From positions 1 through 64,000 of the forward strand of contig NZ_BLYI01000024.1 of the NCBI RefSeq assembly GCF_016586355.1: 64,000 nucleotides of DNA, written 5' to 3'. Source of the DNA: Anaerostipes butyraticus (GTDB lineage Bacteria > Bacillota > Clostridia > Lachnospirales > Lachnospiraceae). The number at the start of each line of letters is the position of its first letter. The first letter of the stretch is position 1. Below the pieces are notes generated by a model. The model worked only from the letters and a program-made list of their open reading frames with translations. It did no database searches and was not told the origin of the DNA. Positions 26,804-37,156 of this stretch are shown piece after piece. The translations under genes were made by a program, and so were the position numbers.

Positions 26804-28462
26804 ATGGAAGAAACCATTTCAAAAAATTTTATTGAACAGATTATCGAAAAGGATATCGAGGAAGGACGTTGTAAAAAAGTAGTCACACGTTTCCCTCCGG
26901 AGCCGAATGGCTATCTTCATATTGGACATGCAAAATCTATTTTATTAAATTATGGTTTGGCAAAAGAATACGGAGGAGAATTCCATTTCCGTTTTGATGA
27001 CACCAACCCGACGAAAGAAAAAGAAGAATATGTGGAATCAATCAAAGAAGATGTGGAATGGCTGGGAGCCAAATACGATGGGCCAATCTATTTTGCGTCT
27101 GATTATTTTGATAAAATGTATGAATGCGCTGAACTTTTGATTAAGAAAGGAAAGGCGTATGTATGTGATCTGACGCCGGATGAAATTCGTGAATACAGAG
27201 GAACTCTGACGGAACCGGGAAAGAACAGCCCATATCGTGACCGCACACCGGAAGAGAATCTTCAGCTGTTCCGGGATATGAAAGCAGGAAAATATCCGGA
27301 TGGAAGCAAAGTGCTGCGGGCGAAGATCGATATGACATCCGGAAATATGAATATGAGGGATCCGATTCTTTATCGCATCGCAAGGATGGAACATCATAAT
27401 ACAGGAAATAAATGGTGCATTTATCCAATGTATGACTTTGCTCATCCGCTGGAAGATGCGTTTGAGGGAGTGACTCATTCTATCTGTACTCTGGAATTTG
27501 AGGATCACAGACCTTTATATGACTGGGTTGTCAGGGAATGTGAATTTGAAAATCCTCCAAAACAGATTGAGTTTGCAAAATTATATCTGACCAATGTAGT
27601 AACAGGAAAGCGTTACATTAAGAAATTAGTCGATGATGGAATCGTTGACGGATGGGATGATCCTCGTCTTGTATCTTTGTCTGCTCTGAGAAGAAGAGGC
27701 TATACACCGGAATCTATCCGAAAATTTATGGAACTGGTTGGAGTGGCAAAGAGCCATAGTTCTGTGGATTATGCTATGCTTGAGTACTGTATCCGTGATG
27801 ATCTTAAGCTGAAACGTCCAAGAATGGCAGCAGTTTTAGATCCGATCAAACTGGTGATCACAAACTATCCGGAAGATCAGACAGAGTATGTGGATGTGCC
27901 GAATAATCAGGAAAACGAAGAGATGGGGATGAGGAAAGTTCCTTTCTGCAAAGAACTCTATATTGAAAGAGAAGATTTCAAGATTGAACGTCCAAAGAAA
28001 TACCGTCGTCTGTATATTGGAAATGAAGTGCGTCTTATGAATGCATATTTTGTAACCTGTACCGGATATGACGCTGATGAGGATGGAAATGTGACAACTG
28101 TGTACTGTACTTACGATCCGGAATCCCGTGGAGGAAACAGTCCGGATGGAAGAAAAGTAAGAGGAACCATTCACTGGATCGCCGCTCCATTTGCAAAACA
28201 GGCAGAGGTACGCCTCTATGAAAATATTGTGGATGAGGAAAAAGGTGTGTACAATGAAGACGGAAGTATTAACCTGAATCCGAATTCACTGACAGTGATC
28301 AAAAATGCTTATGTAGAGCCGACCCTGGAAGAATACAAACCAGGAGACAGCTTCCAGTTTATGAGAACCGGATATTTCTGCATGGATACAAAAGATTCAA
28401 CAAAAGAACATATGGTATTCAACAGGATCGTAAGCCTGAAAAGTTCATACAAACCAAACTAA
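26804..28462 (+). CDS. glnS: Glutaminyl-tRNA synthetase
   Basis: This is a 552-aa class I synthetase. [18 protein letters not shown] carries the HIGH motif, and [29 protein letters not shown] and [16 protein letters not shown] are GlnRS signatures. The second motif is diverged (VTGKR in place of VMSKR). The C-terminal anticodon-binding barrel is present to the end; there is no YqeY fusion. Many Firmicutes instead make Gln-tRNA by GatCAB, so a GlnRS here is a clade-specific trait. GGAGG precedes ATG 26804. Confidence 0.95.
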   Translation: MEETISKNFIEQIIEKDIEEGRCKKVVTRFPPEPNGYLHIGHAKSILLNYGLAKEYGGEFHFRFDDTNPTKEKEEYVESIKEDVEWLGAKYDGPIYFASDYFDKMYECAELLIKKGKAYVCDLTPDEIREYRGTLTEPGKNSPYRDRTPEENLQLFRDMKAGKYPDGSKVLRAKIDMTSGNMNMRDPILYRIARMEHHNTGNKWCIYPMYDFAHPLEDAFEGVTHSICTLEFEDHRPLYDWVVRECEFENPPKQIEFAKLYLTNVVTGKRYIKKLVDDGIVDGWDDPRLVSLSALRRRGYTPESIRKFMELVGVAKSHSSVDYAMLEYCIRDDLKLKRPRMAAVLDPIKLVITNYPEDQTEYVDVPNNQENEEMGMRKVPFCKELYIEREDFKIERPKKYRRLYIGNEVRLMNAYFVTCTGYDADEDGNVTTVYCTYDPESRGGNSPDGRKVRGTIHWIAAPFAKQAEVRLYENIVDEEKGVYNEDGSINLNPNSLTVIKNAYVEPTLEEYKPGDSFQFMRTGYFCMDTKDSTKEHMVFNRIVSLKSSYKPN

Positions 28463-28470
28463 GGGACTTT

Positions 28471-28556
28471 GCTCCTCCTGCCTGCCGGAACGCTTCCCAC
28501 GCTGGCTTTGCCAGCCTGGTCCAGAAGTATCCGGCGCTGCAGGAGGAGCTTCGTTT
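28471..28556 (+). terminator. Long hairpin terminator after glnS
   Basis: GCTCCTCCTGC (28471-28481) pairs perfectly with GCAGGAGGAGC (28539-28549). An inner CCGGA/TCCGG stem and a CTGGC/GCCAG apical stem make a long rod, followed by TTCGTTTTT. The T run makes it a terminator for glnS. Its unusual size suggests it could be a degenerate repeat. Confidence 0.75.
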
Positions 28557-28654
28557 TTGTGTGGAGAAAGTTAGAATTCCAAAGGAAAGGACCTTCCAGG
28601 GGATAAAAGTTTGTCACAGGAGGACAGAAGTTTGAGAAAAGGAGATGGAAGCAG

Positions 28655-28698
28655 AAGGTTCTGCGCTTTACCCGGATAGAAGTAAAGTGCAGAACCTT
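28655..28698. terminator. Convergent terminator hairpin
   Basis: AAGGTTCTGCGCTTTAC (28655-28671) pairs with GTAAAGTGCAGAACCTT (28682-28698) with one mismatch. It lies just downstream of the reverse-strand MATE gene. Neither side has a long T run, so its strength is uncertain. Confidence 0.55.
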
Positions 28699-28725
28699 GT
28701 TGTATGTTATCCAGCACATAAAAAG

Positions 28726-30042
28726 CTATGCTTTCTTTCGTTTTTTTGATGCCTGATAGAACAGGATTCCTATTATGACAACGATAAATTCCGTGGCTGG
28801 GAAGGAACACCATATGCCATGGATTTTTCCCGCAGCTGACAGAAGAAACGCCATTGGAATGATGATAAGAAAGCCTCGCAGGATTGAGATGATATGAGCC
28901 GGCCGCGGATATTCCGTAGATGTAAAATACATGGAGATAATAACATTAAATCCTGCAAATGGACATGCAATGAAATAGAGACGCAGTCCGTTAGAGGCAA
29001 TTTCCTGCAGCAGGGCATTGTGTTCACTGTTAAAAATACTTGTGATCTGCTCTGCTCCTAAAAATACAAAGACATAAATTGCAGCCGATATGATCAGCAT
29101 AGAGGTCATGGCATACCGGAGAATCTGTTTTGCCGTATGATAATTCCCTGTGCCGTAGCTTCGGCTGGTAATCGGCTGAATTCCCTGGGCTATTCCTGTA
29201 TAGATTGAGATAATGACCAGGGAAAGATTTGCGATTACGCCATATGCGGCAACTCCGACATTTCCTTCCAGCGTCAGGATAATCGAGTTAAATACGATCA
29301 TAACGATTCCGGAAGATACTTCTGTGACCAGAGAAGGGATTCCGCTGGATAAAATTTGTATTATCCTGATTCTATCAGGTCTGCACTTTGTAAAGTGAAA
29401 CTGATTTTTCCTCCGGATAAAATGTGGAGATAAAATCAGCATACTGACAATCGGAGCAAGTCCTGTGGCGAATACCGCGCCAAAGATGCCCATCTGACAT
29501 GGAAAAATAAAAAACCAGTCCAGTACAATATTTGACAGGCTTCCGCAGATCATGGCAGCCATGGAAAGCTGGGGAGCGCCATCGTTTCGTACGAAACACA
29601 GGAGAACATTATTCATCAGGAAGGCAGGCGCAAACAGCATGATAACCCGAAGATAAGTCTCAGACATAGCGAAAACATCCCGATCAGAAGTGAAAAGGCC
29701 GATAACGGGGCCTGCAAGAAAAATCCCAATCAGAATAAACACCACAGAAAAACAGGCGGCCAGAAAAACTGCATTGGTAAAAGTACGATTTGCCTGTTGA
29801 TGGGCGCCCTGACTCTTTTGAATGGAGTATTTGGTACCGCCGCCCATTCCAATCATAAGACCGCTTCCATGGATAAAGCTGTAAAATGGAATTGCCAGGT
29901 TTAAAGCTGTCAGACCATTGGTTCCTAATCCTTTGGATACAAAAAAGGTATCTGCCAGAATGTAGCAGGATAATCCCAGCATTCCCAGAACATTAAAAGA
30001 AGCATATTTAAAAAAGTCTTTCAGACAATTGGATGATTCCAC
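28726..30042 (-). CDS. MATE-family multidrug/metabolite exporter
   Basis: This is a 438-aa protein with about 12 TM helices. MATE signatures include ADTFFVSKGLGTNGLTALNLA near the start and GVAAYGVIANLSLVI in the second half. GTG start at 30042 with AGGAGG 8 nt upstream. It is 12 nt downstream of the NimA-like gene, forming a two-gene reverse operon. The charge at conserved membrane positions does not allow substrate prediction; Na+- or H+-driven export of cationic compounds is the family norm. Confidence 0.9.
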   Translation of the reverse strand: MESSNCLKDFFKYASFNVLGMLGLSCYILADTFFVSKGLGTNGLTALNLAIPFYSFIHGSGLMIGMGGGTKYSIQKSQGAHQQANRTFTNAVFLAACFSVVFILIGIFLAGPVIGLFTSDRDVFAMSETYLRVIMLFAPAFLMNNVLLCFVRNDGAPQLSMAAMICGSLSNIVLDWFFIFPCQMGIFGAVFATGLAPIVSMLILSPHFIRRKNQFHFTKCRPDRIRIIQILSSGIPSLVTEVSSGIVMIVFNSIILTLEGNVGVAAYGVIANLSLVIISIYTGIAQGIQPITSRSYGTGNYHTAKQILRYAMTSMLIISAAIYVFVFLGAEQITSIFNSEHNALLQEIASNGLRLYFIACPFAGFNVIISMYFTSTEYPRPAHIISILRGFLIIIPMAFLLSAAGKIHGIWCSFPATEFIVVIIGILFYQASKKRKKA

Positions 30043-30054
30043 TGATAAAACCTC

Positions 30055-30537
30055 CTATGGCACCAGTTCAATGGCCTGTTTTCCGGAAACATGTTCCAGA
30101 GACATCTCCAGCATGCAAAGAGAGTTCCATTCCCGCTCAATCATATTCTGGCGATTGTCAGCACTGTCTTCTGGTGCGTATTTGACTGACAGGATTTCGA
30201 CAGCTTCTCTTTTTTCCTGTTCATCTTCCAGGATTCTGACAGTTCCAAAAACAATCACACTTCGAAAATAGGTTGTATATTTTTCCGGGACGACCTGATC
30301 CTGGTCAATCACGCAGAAAGATGCTTTGGGACTGCGGATTATGGCATCAATCTTATGTCCGGCCGCTGCACTGTGAAAAATCAGACGGGAGCCGTCATAT
30401 ACATAACTGATCGGAACCCCGTAAGGATATCCATCGTCACCGCAGAGAGAAAGAACTCCGCAGCTGCCTTTTGTCAAAATGTCTTCACACTCTTTCATTG
30501 ATAATTTTTGTTTTTTTCTGCGCATTTCACGAAACAT
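30055..30537 (-). CDS. NimA-like FMN-binding flavin protein (pyridoxamine-phosphate-oxidase fold)
   Basis: This is a 160-aa protein. It has the split-barrel flavin fold: GVLSLCGDDGYPYGVPISYVYDGSRLIFHSAAAGHK at the N-terminal half and FRSVIVFGTVRILED next, as in 5-nitroimidazole reductase NimA. Proteins of this family reduce nitro or quinone groups, or only bind flavin. The start has AGAAGGAGG. It is the first gene of the operon with the MATE exporter, a pairing that suggests detoxification, behind a structured leader at 30565-30638. Confidence 0.85.
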   Translation of the reverse strand: MFREMRRKKQKLSMKECEDILTKGSCGVLSLCGDDGYPYGVPISYVYDGSRLIFHSAAAGHKIDAIIRSPKASFCVIDQDQVVPEKYTTYFRSVIVFGTVRILEDEQEKREAVEILSVKYAPEDSADNRQNMIEREWNSLCMLEMSLEHVSGKQAIELVP

Positions 30538-30564
30538 AAATTTCCTCCTTCTGATTGCCTGCCT

Positions 30565-30638
30565 GGGTAAAAAAAATGCACTGATCTTCGTATCTTCAAA
30601 GGCCTATTGATACGAAATCAATGCAAAGCATCTTACCC
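30565..30638 (-). promoter_or_regulatory. Structured leader with terminator (possible attenuator)
   Basis: On the reverse strand, TGCATTGATTTCGTATC (30625-30609) pairs with GATACGAAGATCAGTGCA (30594-30577), with one bulge and one wobble, and is followed by eight T. An outer pairing of GGGTAA (30638-30633) with TTACCC (30570-30565) spans the T run. It lies between a promoter at 30701 and the NimA start codon at 30537, so it probably controls entry into the nimA-MATE operon. Confidence 0.6.
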
Positions 30639-30672
30639 GGCGGCAAATATTGTTGTTTTATTTTATTCTTAT

Positions 30673-30701
30673 ATTTAACACAAGAATCAGATAATTGTCA
30701 A
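30673..30701 (-). promoter_or_regulatory. Promoter of the nimA-like/MATE operon
   Basis: On the reverse strand, TTGACA (30701-30696) and TTAAAT (30678-30673) with a 17-bp spacer. It begins just after the VanZ-like gene's stop codon. Confidence 0.6.
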
Positions 30702-30704
30702 GGA

Positions 30705-31337
30705 TTAACTGACAAAGGTAAAGAAAAATGCCAGGAAAAAAAGAATGACCGGAAAATGGATCAAAGGATCCGGGGATTGAGAAAGCAGGTATTTTTTTTG
30801 GAAGAAGAATCCGGACAGCAGCCGGTAACAAAGACATCCAAGAATGGCTCCAAGTCCATTGGCGATGATGTCATTGATATCAGTGGCACGATATAATGTA
30901 AAAAGCTGTGACAGTTCAATGATCAAAGATAAGCCGATGCCGGTCAAAACGGTACGGGAAAGGCGGGCATAAGATCTGCTGATCATTGGGCAGAGAAATC
31001 CAAAAGGGATAAATAAAAAGATATTGAGAAAAAAACTAAATCCCAGATCCGCTCCGAAAGGAATCAGCTGGAGAGAAGGATGAAAAATGCTTTCTCCCAA
31101 ATCTGTCATCCAGATCCAGTCTCTCAGCATTGGGACGCCTGTAACATGCTTTAACATAATGCACATATAGTAATATAAAAGGACAGAACCGGCGAGGATT
31201 CGGATATTTGGGGACTGGTGATGTCTGCGGAAAAGGAAAAGACAGAGCAGGATCACGCATAAAAGGCCCAAAAAGAAGAGAGGTCTGAGTATAAGAAGAT
31301 CCTGGAGAGATTTCAGAAAACTTAGTTGATATTCCAA
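30705..31337 (-). CDS. VanZ-family membrane protein
   Basis: This is a 210-aa protein with about five TM helices and the VanZ pattern: NIFLFIPFGFLCP, LTGIGLSLIIELSQLFTLYRATDINDIIANGLGAILG. The TTG start at 31337 is supported by AGGAG 10 nt before; no ATG fits. VanZ gives teicoplanin resistance in the vanA cluster, but most VanZ-like genes stand alone with no proven role in glycopeptide resistance. No van genes are nearby. Confidence 0.85.
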   Translation of the reverse strand: MEYQLSFLKSLQDLLILRPLFFLGLLCVILLCLFLFRRHHQSPNIRILAGSVLLYYYMCIMLKHVTGVPMLRDWIWMTDLGESIFHPSLQLIPFGADLGFSFFLNIFLFIPFGFLCPMISRSYARLSRTVLTGIGLSLIIELSQLFTLYRATDINDIIANGLGAILGCLCYRLLSGFFFQKKYLLSQSPDPLIHFPVILFFLAFFFTFVS

Positions 31338-31443
31338 TGTATGGTACTCCTTTCCATAGAAAATAAAAGCTGTTTACAGAAGATATTTTTCGTATTATAG
31401 CAAATGAAACAGAGGATTTTAATGACATAAATCTTAAGAATTT

Positions 31444-31471
31444 TTGACAAAGATTTAGAAGATTGTATTTT
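31444..31471 (+). promoter_or_regulatory. Promoter of the 2H-phosphoesterase-like gene
   Basis: TTGACA (31444-31449), 16-bp spacer, TATTTT (31466-31471). The -10 is a weak match. Confidence 0.45.
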
Positions 31472-31544
31472 GCAATGAGGTTTTATATAATTGAAATTAA
31501 TAGTATTCAAAGTCAAAAAAACGGAACGGAAGGAGGAAGTTATT

Positions 31545-32243
31545 TTGGAAAATTTAATAGGGTATCGTCAGAGAACCAGAGGCTTTATGATGGACAGTCT
31601 GCCTTTGGCCGGCGGATTTGAGACAAATCCTGAATTGCGGGAAAAAGTCGATGATCAGGGGCATCTGCGCCCTTTTCGAGGGGATACGGTTGTATTTCAG
31701 GCAGATGATATCCTGAAAAGACGAGCGGAGGATCTTCAGAAGATTCTTTATGAGAACTGTGGTGATATGCTGGCGGAGCCGCTGAAACCGGATAATTTCC
31801 ATATGACGCTGCATGATCTGAGCAGCAATGGGACCGGAGATGCATTTGAACAAAAAATGGAGCAGAATCGGCAGGAGGCGGCTAAGATTTTGAATCTTGT
31901 GAGGATGGAGAGTTCTGAAAGCATCCATGTAAACACAGTGGGTGTGTTTAACATGGTAAGCACGAGTGTCGTGCTGGGACTGGAGCCTGCAGATGAATCG
32001 GCCTGTACCAGACTGATGGAATTGTACGAGCGGCTGCAGATGGTGGTACCGCTGAATTATCCGCTGACGCTGCATATTACCCTTGGATATTATCGTCCAG
32101 GATGTTATACGTCTGAACAGAGGCAGCGGCTGGGAGGCACATTTGTCAGACTAAACCGGGAGATGGGGCAGAAATTCTGTCTGAGAGAAAAGAATCTTCG
32201 ATATGAGCGGTTCGAAGATATGAATCACTATATTTCTCTGTAG
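31545..32243 (+). CDS. 2H-phosphoesterase-like protein
   Basis: This is a 232-aa protein from TTG 31545, which has AGGAGG at 31531-31536; the in-frame ATG at 31491 has no ribosome site. Two His motifs, FHMTLHDL and LHITLGYY, about 95 residues apart, match the HxT/S pair of 2H phosphoesterases, which act on cyclic nucleotides or 2',5' RNA ends. The segment LRPFRGDTVVFQ before the first motif is also typical. Single gene; the natural substrate cannot be inferred. Confidence 0.7.
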   Translation: MENLIGYRQRTRGFMMDSLPLAGGFETNPELREKVDDQGHLRPFRGDTVVFQADDILKRRAEDLQKILYENCGDMLAEPLKPDNFHMTLHDLSSNGTGDAFEQKMEQNRQEAAKILNLVRMESSESIHVNTVGVFNMVSTSVVLGLEPADESACTRLMELYERLQMVVPLNYPLTLHITLGYYRPGCYTSEQRQRLGGTFVRLNREMGQKFCLREKNLRYERFEDMNHYISL

Positions 32244-32415
32244 CAGCAAAAGAGGGAAAAATCAAAAGCAGAAAAAACAGGATGAAGCGCCTGAATTCCG
32301 GGGACCGGCAGCGGTTCCCGGAATTTATATGTTTCTGGCTGAATTATTTCTGAATCTTATCGAGAAAAAATCCCAGTCACTGGACAAAGTTTACAATTTT
32401 TTTATAAAAAAAGGG

Positions 32416-32443
32416 TTGCATTTTTTTCTTCCAGTGATATACT
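32416..32443 (+). promoter_or_regulatory. groESL promoter
   Basis: TTGCAT (32416-32421), 16-bp spacer, TATACT (32438-32443), directly before the CIRCE operator. Confidence 0.75.
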
Positions 32444-32456
32444 AAGAAACATAGAG

Positions 32457-32483
32457 TTAGCACTCGATTAGAGTGAGTGCTAA
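32457..32483 (+). promoter_or_regulatory. CIRCE operator (HrcA binding site)
   Basis: TTAGCACTC (32457-32465), 9-nt spacer, GAGTGCTAA (32475-32483): a perfect match to the CIRCE consensus. HrcA, the repressor that binds it, is not encoded in this window. Heat derepression of groESL is expected. Confidence 0.97.
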
Positions 32484-32536
32484 CAATAAAAGATAAAAAA
32501 GGACAATTTTCTAAGTTTTTAGGAGGTAATATTATT

Positions 32537-32809
32537 ATGAAATTAACACCATTAGGAGACAGAGTTGTTTTAAAACAGCTGGAAGCAGAAACAACAACAA
32601 AATCTGGAATTGTTTTAACAACAGCTTCTCAGGAAAAACCACAGGAAGCAGAAGTCATCGCTGTAGGTCCTGGAACTGAGGATGTAAAAATGGAAGTTTC
32701 TGTAGGACAGAAGGTTATCTATTCTAAATATGCCGGAACAGAAGTAAAATTAGAAGATGAAGAATATATCATCGTAAAACAGAATGACATCTTGGCTGTA
32801 GTGGAATAA
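32537..32809 (+). CDS. groES: Co-chaperonin GroES
   Basis: This is a 90-aa protein from ATG 32537 (MKLTPLGDRVVLK) with AGGAGGT ending 8 nt upstream. The mobile loop (EAETTTKSGIVLTTASQEKPQ) and the YSKYAGTEVKLEDEEYIIVK segment are canonical. It caps GroEL during protein folding. It is under CIRCE control and followed by groEL after 23 nt. Confidence 0.98.
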   Translation: MKLTPLGDRVVLKQLEAETTTKSGIVLTTASQEKPQEAEVIAVGPGTEDVKMEVSVGQKVIYSKYAGTEVKLEDEEYIIVKQNDILAVVE

Positions 32810-32826
32810 TTGAGTTGGAGGTATAG

Positions 32827-34458
<1,632 letters not shown>

Positions 34459-34521
34459 TAACTGCGTTATTAAAGCCTGAGCGAAGGCAATTACCTAAGA
34501 ACTTAATACCTTGATAATTTT

Positions 34522-34550
34522 ACAGGAGTCAGTTTCTGGCTCCTGTTTTT
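34522..34550 (+). terminator. groESL terminator
   Basis: ACAGGAG (34522-34528) and CTCCTGT (34539-34545) with inner CAG/CTG pairing, followed by TTTTT. Confidence 0.8.
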
Positions 34551-34586
34551 ATTATTTCACAGGAAATTGTTTCCCTGTGAAATAAT
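34551..34586 (-). terminator. A/T-rich hairpin downstream of merR
   Basis: ATTATTTCACAGG (34551-34563) pairs with CCTGTGAAATAAT (34574-34586) around a short AT-rich centre. It lies between the groESL terminator and the 3' end of the reverse-strand MerR gene, so it likely stops that transcript. Confidence 0.55.
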
Positions 34587-34624
34587 AACGCTGTGCTGCA
34601 AAGAAACTTTTCTGGTATGTGACG

Positions 34625-35449
34625 TCAGTGAGTCTTCACTGGTATCTGGACTTCGATCACGTGTTCACTCTGGATGCTGGTTTCATATTCATTAATATGA
34701 CATAATTCAATGGGGTCAGAAATTACATCCAGATGGTGTTTCCCGGCATAGTGCAGCATTTTCTGCACCCATTTTTTTGTGTTGTCATAATTGCCGGGAT
34801 AGATAACGGACAGGTACTGGCCGGCAGGCAGAGTATAATTGCTGTCATAAATTGGCTCCGGAGAATAAAAGAAAACATTTTTTGTCCTCAGCTGGCTGGA
34901 ATCCGGATTGCTGTTTTTGATATCCAGAGTGTAGCAGTCACAGGCGCCGATGGTTTGTATCTTATCCGGATGAGACCTCATATACTCAGCGACCGCATAG
35001 TCTACGTACTGATCCGGCAGGTTTTTGTCGCTTATCATAATGCAGAGGCGGGCCGGCAGATCCTTCAGACGAATCTGGCCCATAAACTTCCGGTCTTTCA
35101 CCGCAGACTGAATGGAAGTAATCCGGGCCTGGATGCTGTTTTTAGTCTGGAGAAGATGCTGAATCTGATCTTCGGTTTCCTGCAGCTTTTCTTCCAGTAA
35201 AGATAAAGAATTTTCCACTGTGCGGTTATCATCAAACTCCTTGATTTGTTCCACTGAAAGATTCAGATCAAGAAGCTCCCGGATCATGGCAAGTTTACGG
35301 ATATCTTCCAGCGTATAAAGACGATAATTATTTTTAGGATCCCGTTTGGGCTTCAGGATTCCCATTTTTTCATAATAGCGGATGGAATCAACTCCAATAT
35401 GATAAAGTCTTGAAAGATCTCCGATTTTAAAATACTGTTTTTTGTTCAT
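34625..35449 (-). CDS. MerR-family regulator with effector domain
   Basis: This is a 274-aa protein. The winged-helix motif FKIGDLSRLYHIGVDSIRYY begins near residue 7, followed by the long dimer coiled coil (about 80-120). The C-terminal half (about 130-274) resembles effector-binding domains of BltR/GyrI type. It is divergent from the gene at 35644, with about 195 bp between starts, so it is a candidate regulator of the opine-oxidase-like operon. The start has GGGAG. Confidence 0.85.
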   Translation of the reverse strand: MNKKQYFKIGDLSRLYHIGVDSIRYYEKMGILKPKRDPKNNYRLYTLEDIRKLAMIRELLDLNLSVEQIKEFDDNRTVENSLSLLEEKLQETEDQIQHLLQTKNSIQARITSIQSAVKDRKFMGQIRLKDLPARLCIMISDKNLPDQYVDYAVAEYMRSHPDKIQTIGACDCYTLDIKNSNPDSSQLRTKNVFFYSPEPIYDSNYTLPAGQYLSVIYPGNYDNTKKWVQKMLHYAGKHHLDVISDPIELCHINEYETSIQSEHVIEVQIPVKTH

Positions 35450-35505
35450 AGGTAAGTCTCCCTTTTGTATGTAATTATCTTCAGCATATCATAAAATCAG
35501 AAAAA

Positions 35506-35534
35506 TTGAAAAAAGTTATTGACTCTGGTATAAT
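35506..35534 (+). promoter_or_regulatory. Promoter of the opine-oxidase-like operon
   Basis: TTGAAA (35506-35511), 17-bp spacer, perfect TATAAT (35529-35534). A second overlapping option is TTGACT (35519-35524) with TATATA (35542-35547), also at 17 bp. Both lie before the leader terminator at 35573. Confidence 0.7.
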
Positions 35535-35572
35535 ACTAGACTATATAATTCGATTATCGAGAAAAACAGCGC

Positions 35573-35623
35573 AAAGGAGCACTGAAGTTGTGAGAATACA
35601 GCTTCCGTGCTCCTTTTTCTTTT
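35573..35623 (+). terminator. Leader terminator (possible attenuator)
   Basis: AAAGGAGCACTGAAG (35573-35587) pairs with CTTCCGTGCTCCTTT (35602-35616), one mismatch, then TTTCTTTT. It sits between the promoter and the start at 35644, the same layout as at 18821. The two leaders share a similar CAGC(G)CAAAGG stretch at the stem base. Confidence 0.65.
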
Positions 35624-35643
35624 ACGAACAGGAGGAATGGCAG

Positions 35644-36792
35644 ATGTCAGATGGAAGAATCGATTTTTTATATTTAAATGAAAAAGACATGATCGAAGCC
35701 GGTGTCTTGGATGCAGGAAGATGTGTCGATGTAATGGAAGAAGTCATTTCGTTGATGGGAAAAGGAGACTATCTGATGGGAGGTCCTGATCACAATGCTC
35801 ACGGGCTGATGCTGGAATTTCCCAAGAAATCAAAGATCCAGGGATTCCCGCTGGAAGATTCCAGAGACCGCCGCTTTATTGCCATGCCGGCATATCTTGG
35901 CGGAAGGTTTCATGTTGCGGGGCAGAAATGGTACGGATCCAATGGAAGAAACCGTGCAAAAGGATTTCCAAGGTCCATTTTGATGGCGACATTAAATGAT
36001 GTGGAAACCGGCGCACCTCTTTGTTATATGTCAGCGAATCTGTTAAGCTCCATCAGAACCGGAGCAATGCCGGGACTGGTGGCAAAATATTTTGCGAAGG
36101 ATAAGGTTGGCACCATCGGGATCATCGGACCAGGAGTGATTAACCGTTCTTCCATGAGAGCTTTTATGGCGAAATTTCCAGACATTCATACGGTAAAAAT
36201 GGTGGGAAGCACACCGGAATCAAAGACGGCACAGAAAATGAAATCTTTTATTGAAGAACATTTTCCACAGGTTAGTGATATCAGAATCTGCGCAAATGTT
36301 CAGGAAGCGGTAAAAGATGCAGATATTGTCTGTGAGGCGGCGTCTGTAACATACCCGTACTGGCCGGAATTAAAATATGAATGGCTGAAACCGGGAGCCG
36401 TTGTTATTTCAACCAATGGATTGAATATCTCATGGGAAGATGAATTAAAATTCAGCAAAGTCGTAGATAACTGGGGTATGTATGAGGAATATGCTCAGGA
36501 AGACGGCGATGAGTTTCATCCGGACGGCACAAGAAAGAACGCAGGAACCATTGGAGAAGATTTTGTTTATATGGTGAAAGACGGTTTGATTCAGAGAGAC
36601 GATGTGAAGAATCTGGCGGATGTGGTCAATGGAAATGTCACGGCACGAGAAAATAAAGATGAAATTTTCCTGGTTTCCATTGAAGGAATGCCAATCCAGG
36701 ATGTGGCATGGGCCTATGAATGCTATCATGCAGCCCTGAAGAAAGGAATCGGCACCATGCTGAATTTATGGGAAAAACCGTACGCATTATAG
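35644..36792 (+). CDS. Ornithine cyclodeaminase/mu-crystallin family protein (paralog 2)
   Basis: This is a 382-aa protein from ATG 35644 after AGGAGG; an earlier in-frame start at 35506 would run through the promoter and terminator. It is colinear with the 18892 product along its whole length (FLYLNEKDMIEAGV, RRFIAMPAYLGG, KWYGSN, Rossmann VGTIGIIGPGVINRSSM near 154-170). Expected to act as an NAD(P)-linked imine or amino acid oxidoreductase or a cyclodeaminase. It heads an operon of flavin/iron-sulfur dehydrogenase subunits; in Agrobacterium opine clusters an ornithine cyclodeaminase accompanies opine oxidase genes too. Confidence 0.85.
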   Translation: MSDGRIDFLYLNEKDMIEAGVLDAGRCVDVMEEVISLMGKGDYLMGGPDHNAHGLMLEFPKKSKIQGFPLEDSRDRRFIAMPAYLGGRFHVAGQKWYGSNGRNRAKGFPRSILMATLNDVETGAPLCYMSANLLSSIRTGAMPGLVAKYFAKDKVGTIGIIGPGVINRSSMRAFMAKFPDIHTVKMVGSTPESKTAQKMKSFIEEHFPQVSDIRICANVQEAVKDADIVCEAASVTYPYWPELKYEWLKPGAVVISTNGLNISWEDELKFSKVVDNWGMYEEYAQEDGDEFHPDGTRKNAGTIGEDFVYMVKDGLIQRDDVKNLADVVNGNVTARENKDEIFLVSIEGMPIQDVAWAYECYHAALKKGIGTMLNLWEKPYAL

Positions 36793-36814
36793 AGGAAGAA
36801 GAGGAGGAATTCAT

Positions 36815-37156
36815 ATGGGAAGAATTAAGGAACATCCGATTTTAGGAGAGGCTCCGGAAAAAAAGAAAGTAACGTTCCGTTTTGACGGAAAAACAATGGA
36901 AGGATATGAAGGAGAGCCGATTGCCGCGGCTTTGAAAGCGGAAGGTGTTATGGTCCACAGATATACGAAAAAAAGACATGAGCCAAGAGGAATATTCTGC
37001 GCCATAGGCAGATGTACGGACTGTGTTATGATCGTTGATGGAAAACCAAATGTCAGAACCTGTATTACTCCTTTGAAAGAAGGGATGACAGTGCAGACCC
37101 AGTACGGAGTACAGGCAAAGGAAAATGGAAAGGAGGGATTTGATGAAACGATATGA
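36815..37156 (+). CDS. Small [2Fe-2S] subunit of opine-oxidase/HcnA type
   Basis: This is a 113-aa protein. A ferredoxin-like fold with VTFRFDGKTMEGYEGEPIAAAL followed by FCAIGRCTDCVMIVDGKP and TCITPL, giving four cysteines for one [2Fe-2S] cluster. It matches the HcnA/OoxA-type small subunit of multi-subunit amino acid dehydrogenases. It overlaps the next gene by 14 nt. Electrons would flow from the flavin subunit to this protein. Confidence 0.85.
   Translation: MGRIKEHPILGEAPEKKKVTFRFDGKTMEGYEGEPIAAALKAEGVMVHRYTKKRHEPRGIFCAIGRCTDCVMIVDGKPNVRTCITPLKEGMTVQTQYGVQAKENGKEGFDETI

Noticed and set aside
30705-31337. Vancomycin resistance gene
   Set aside because: Only a VanZ-like membrane protein is present; no vanHAX or vanRS genes lie nearby, and the family is usually unrelated to resistance.
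34733-35200. Long forward open frame of 155 codons opposite the MerR gene
   Set aside because: The reverse frame encodes a complete MerR protein with recognised HTH; the forward frame has no ribosome site or known motif.
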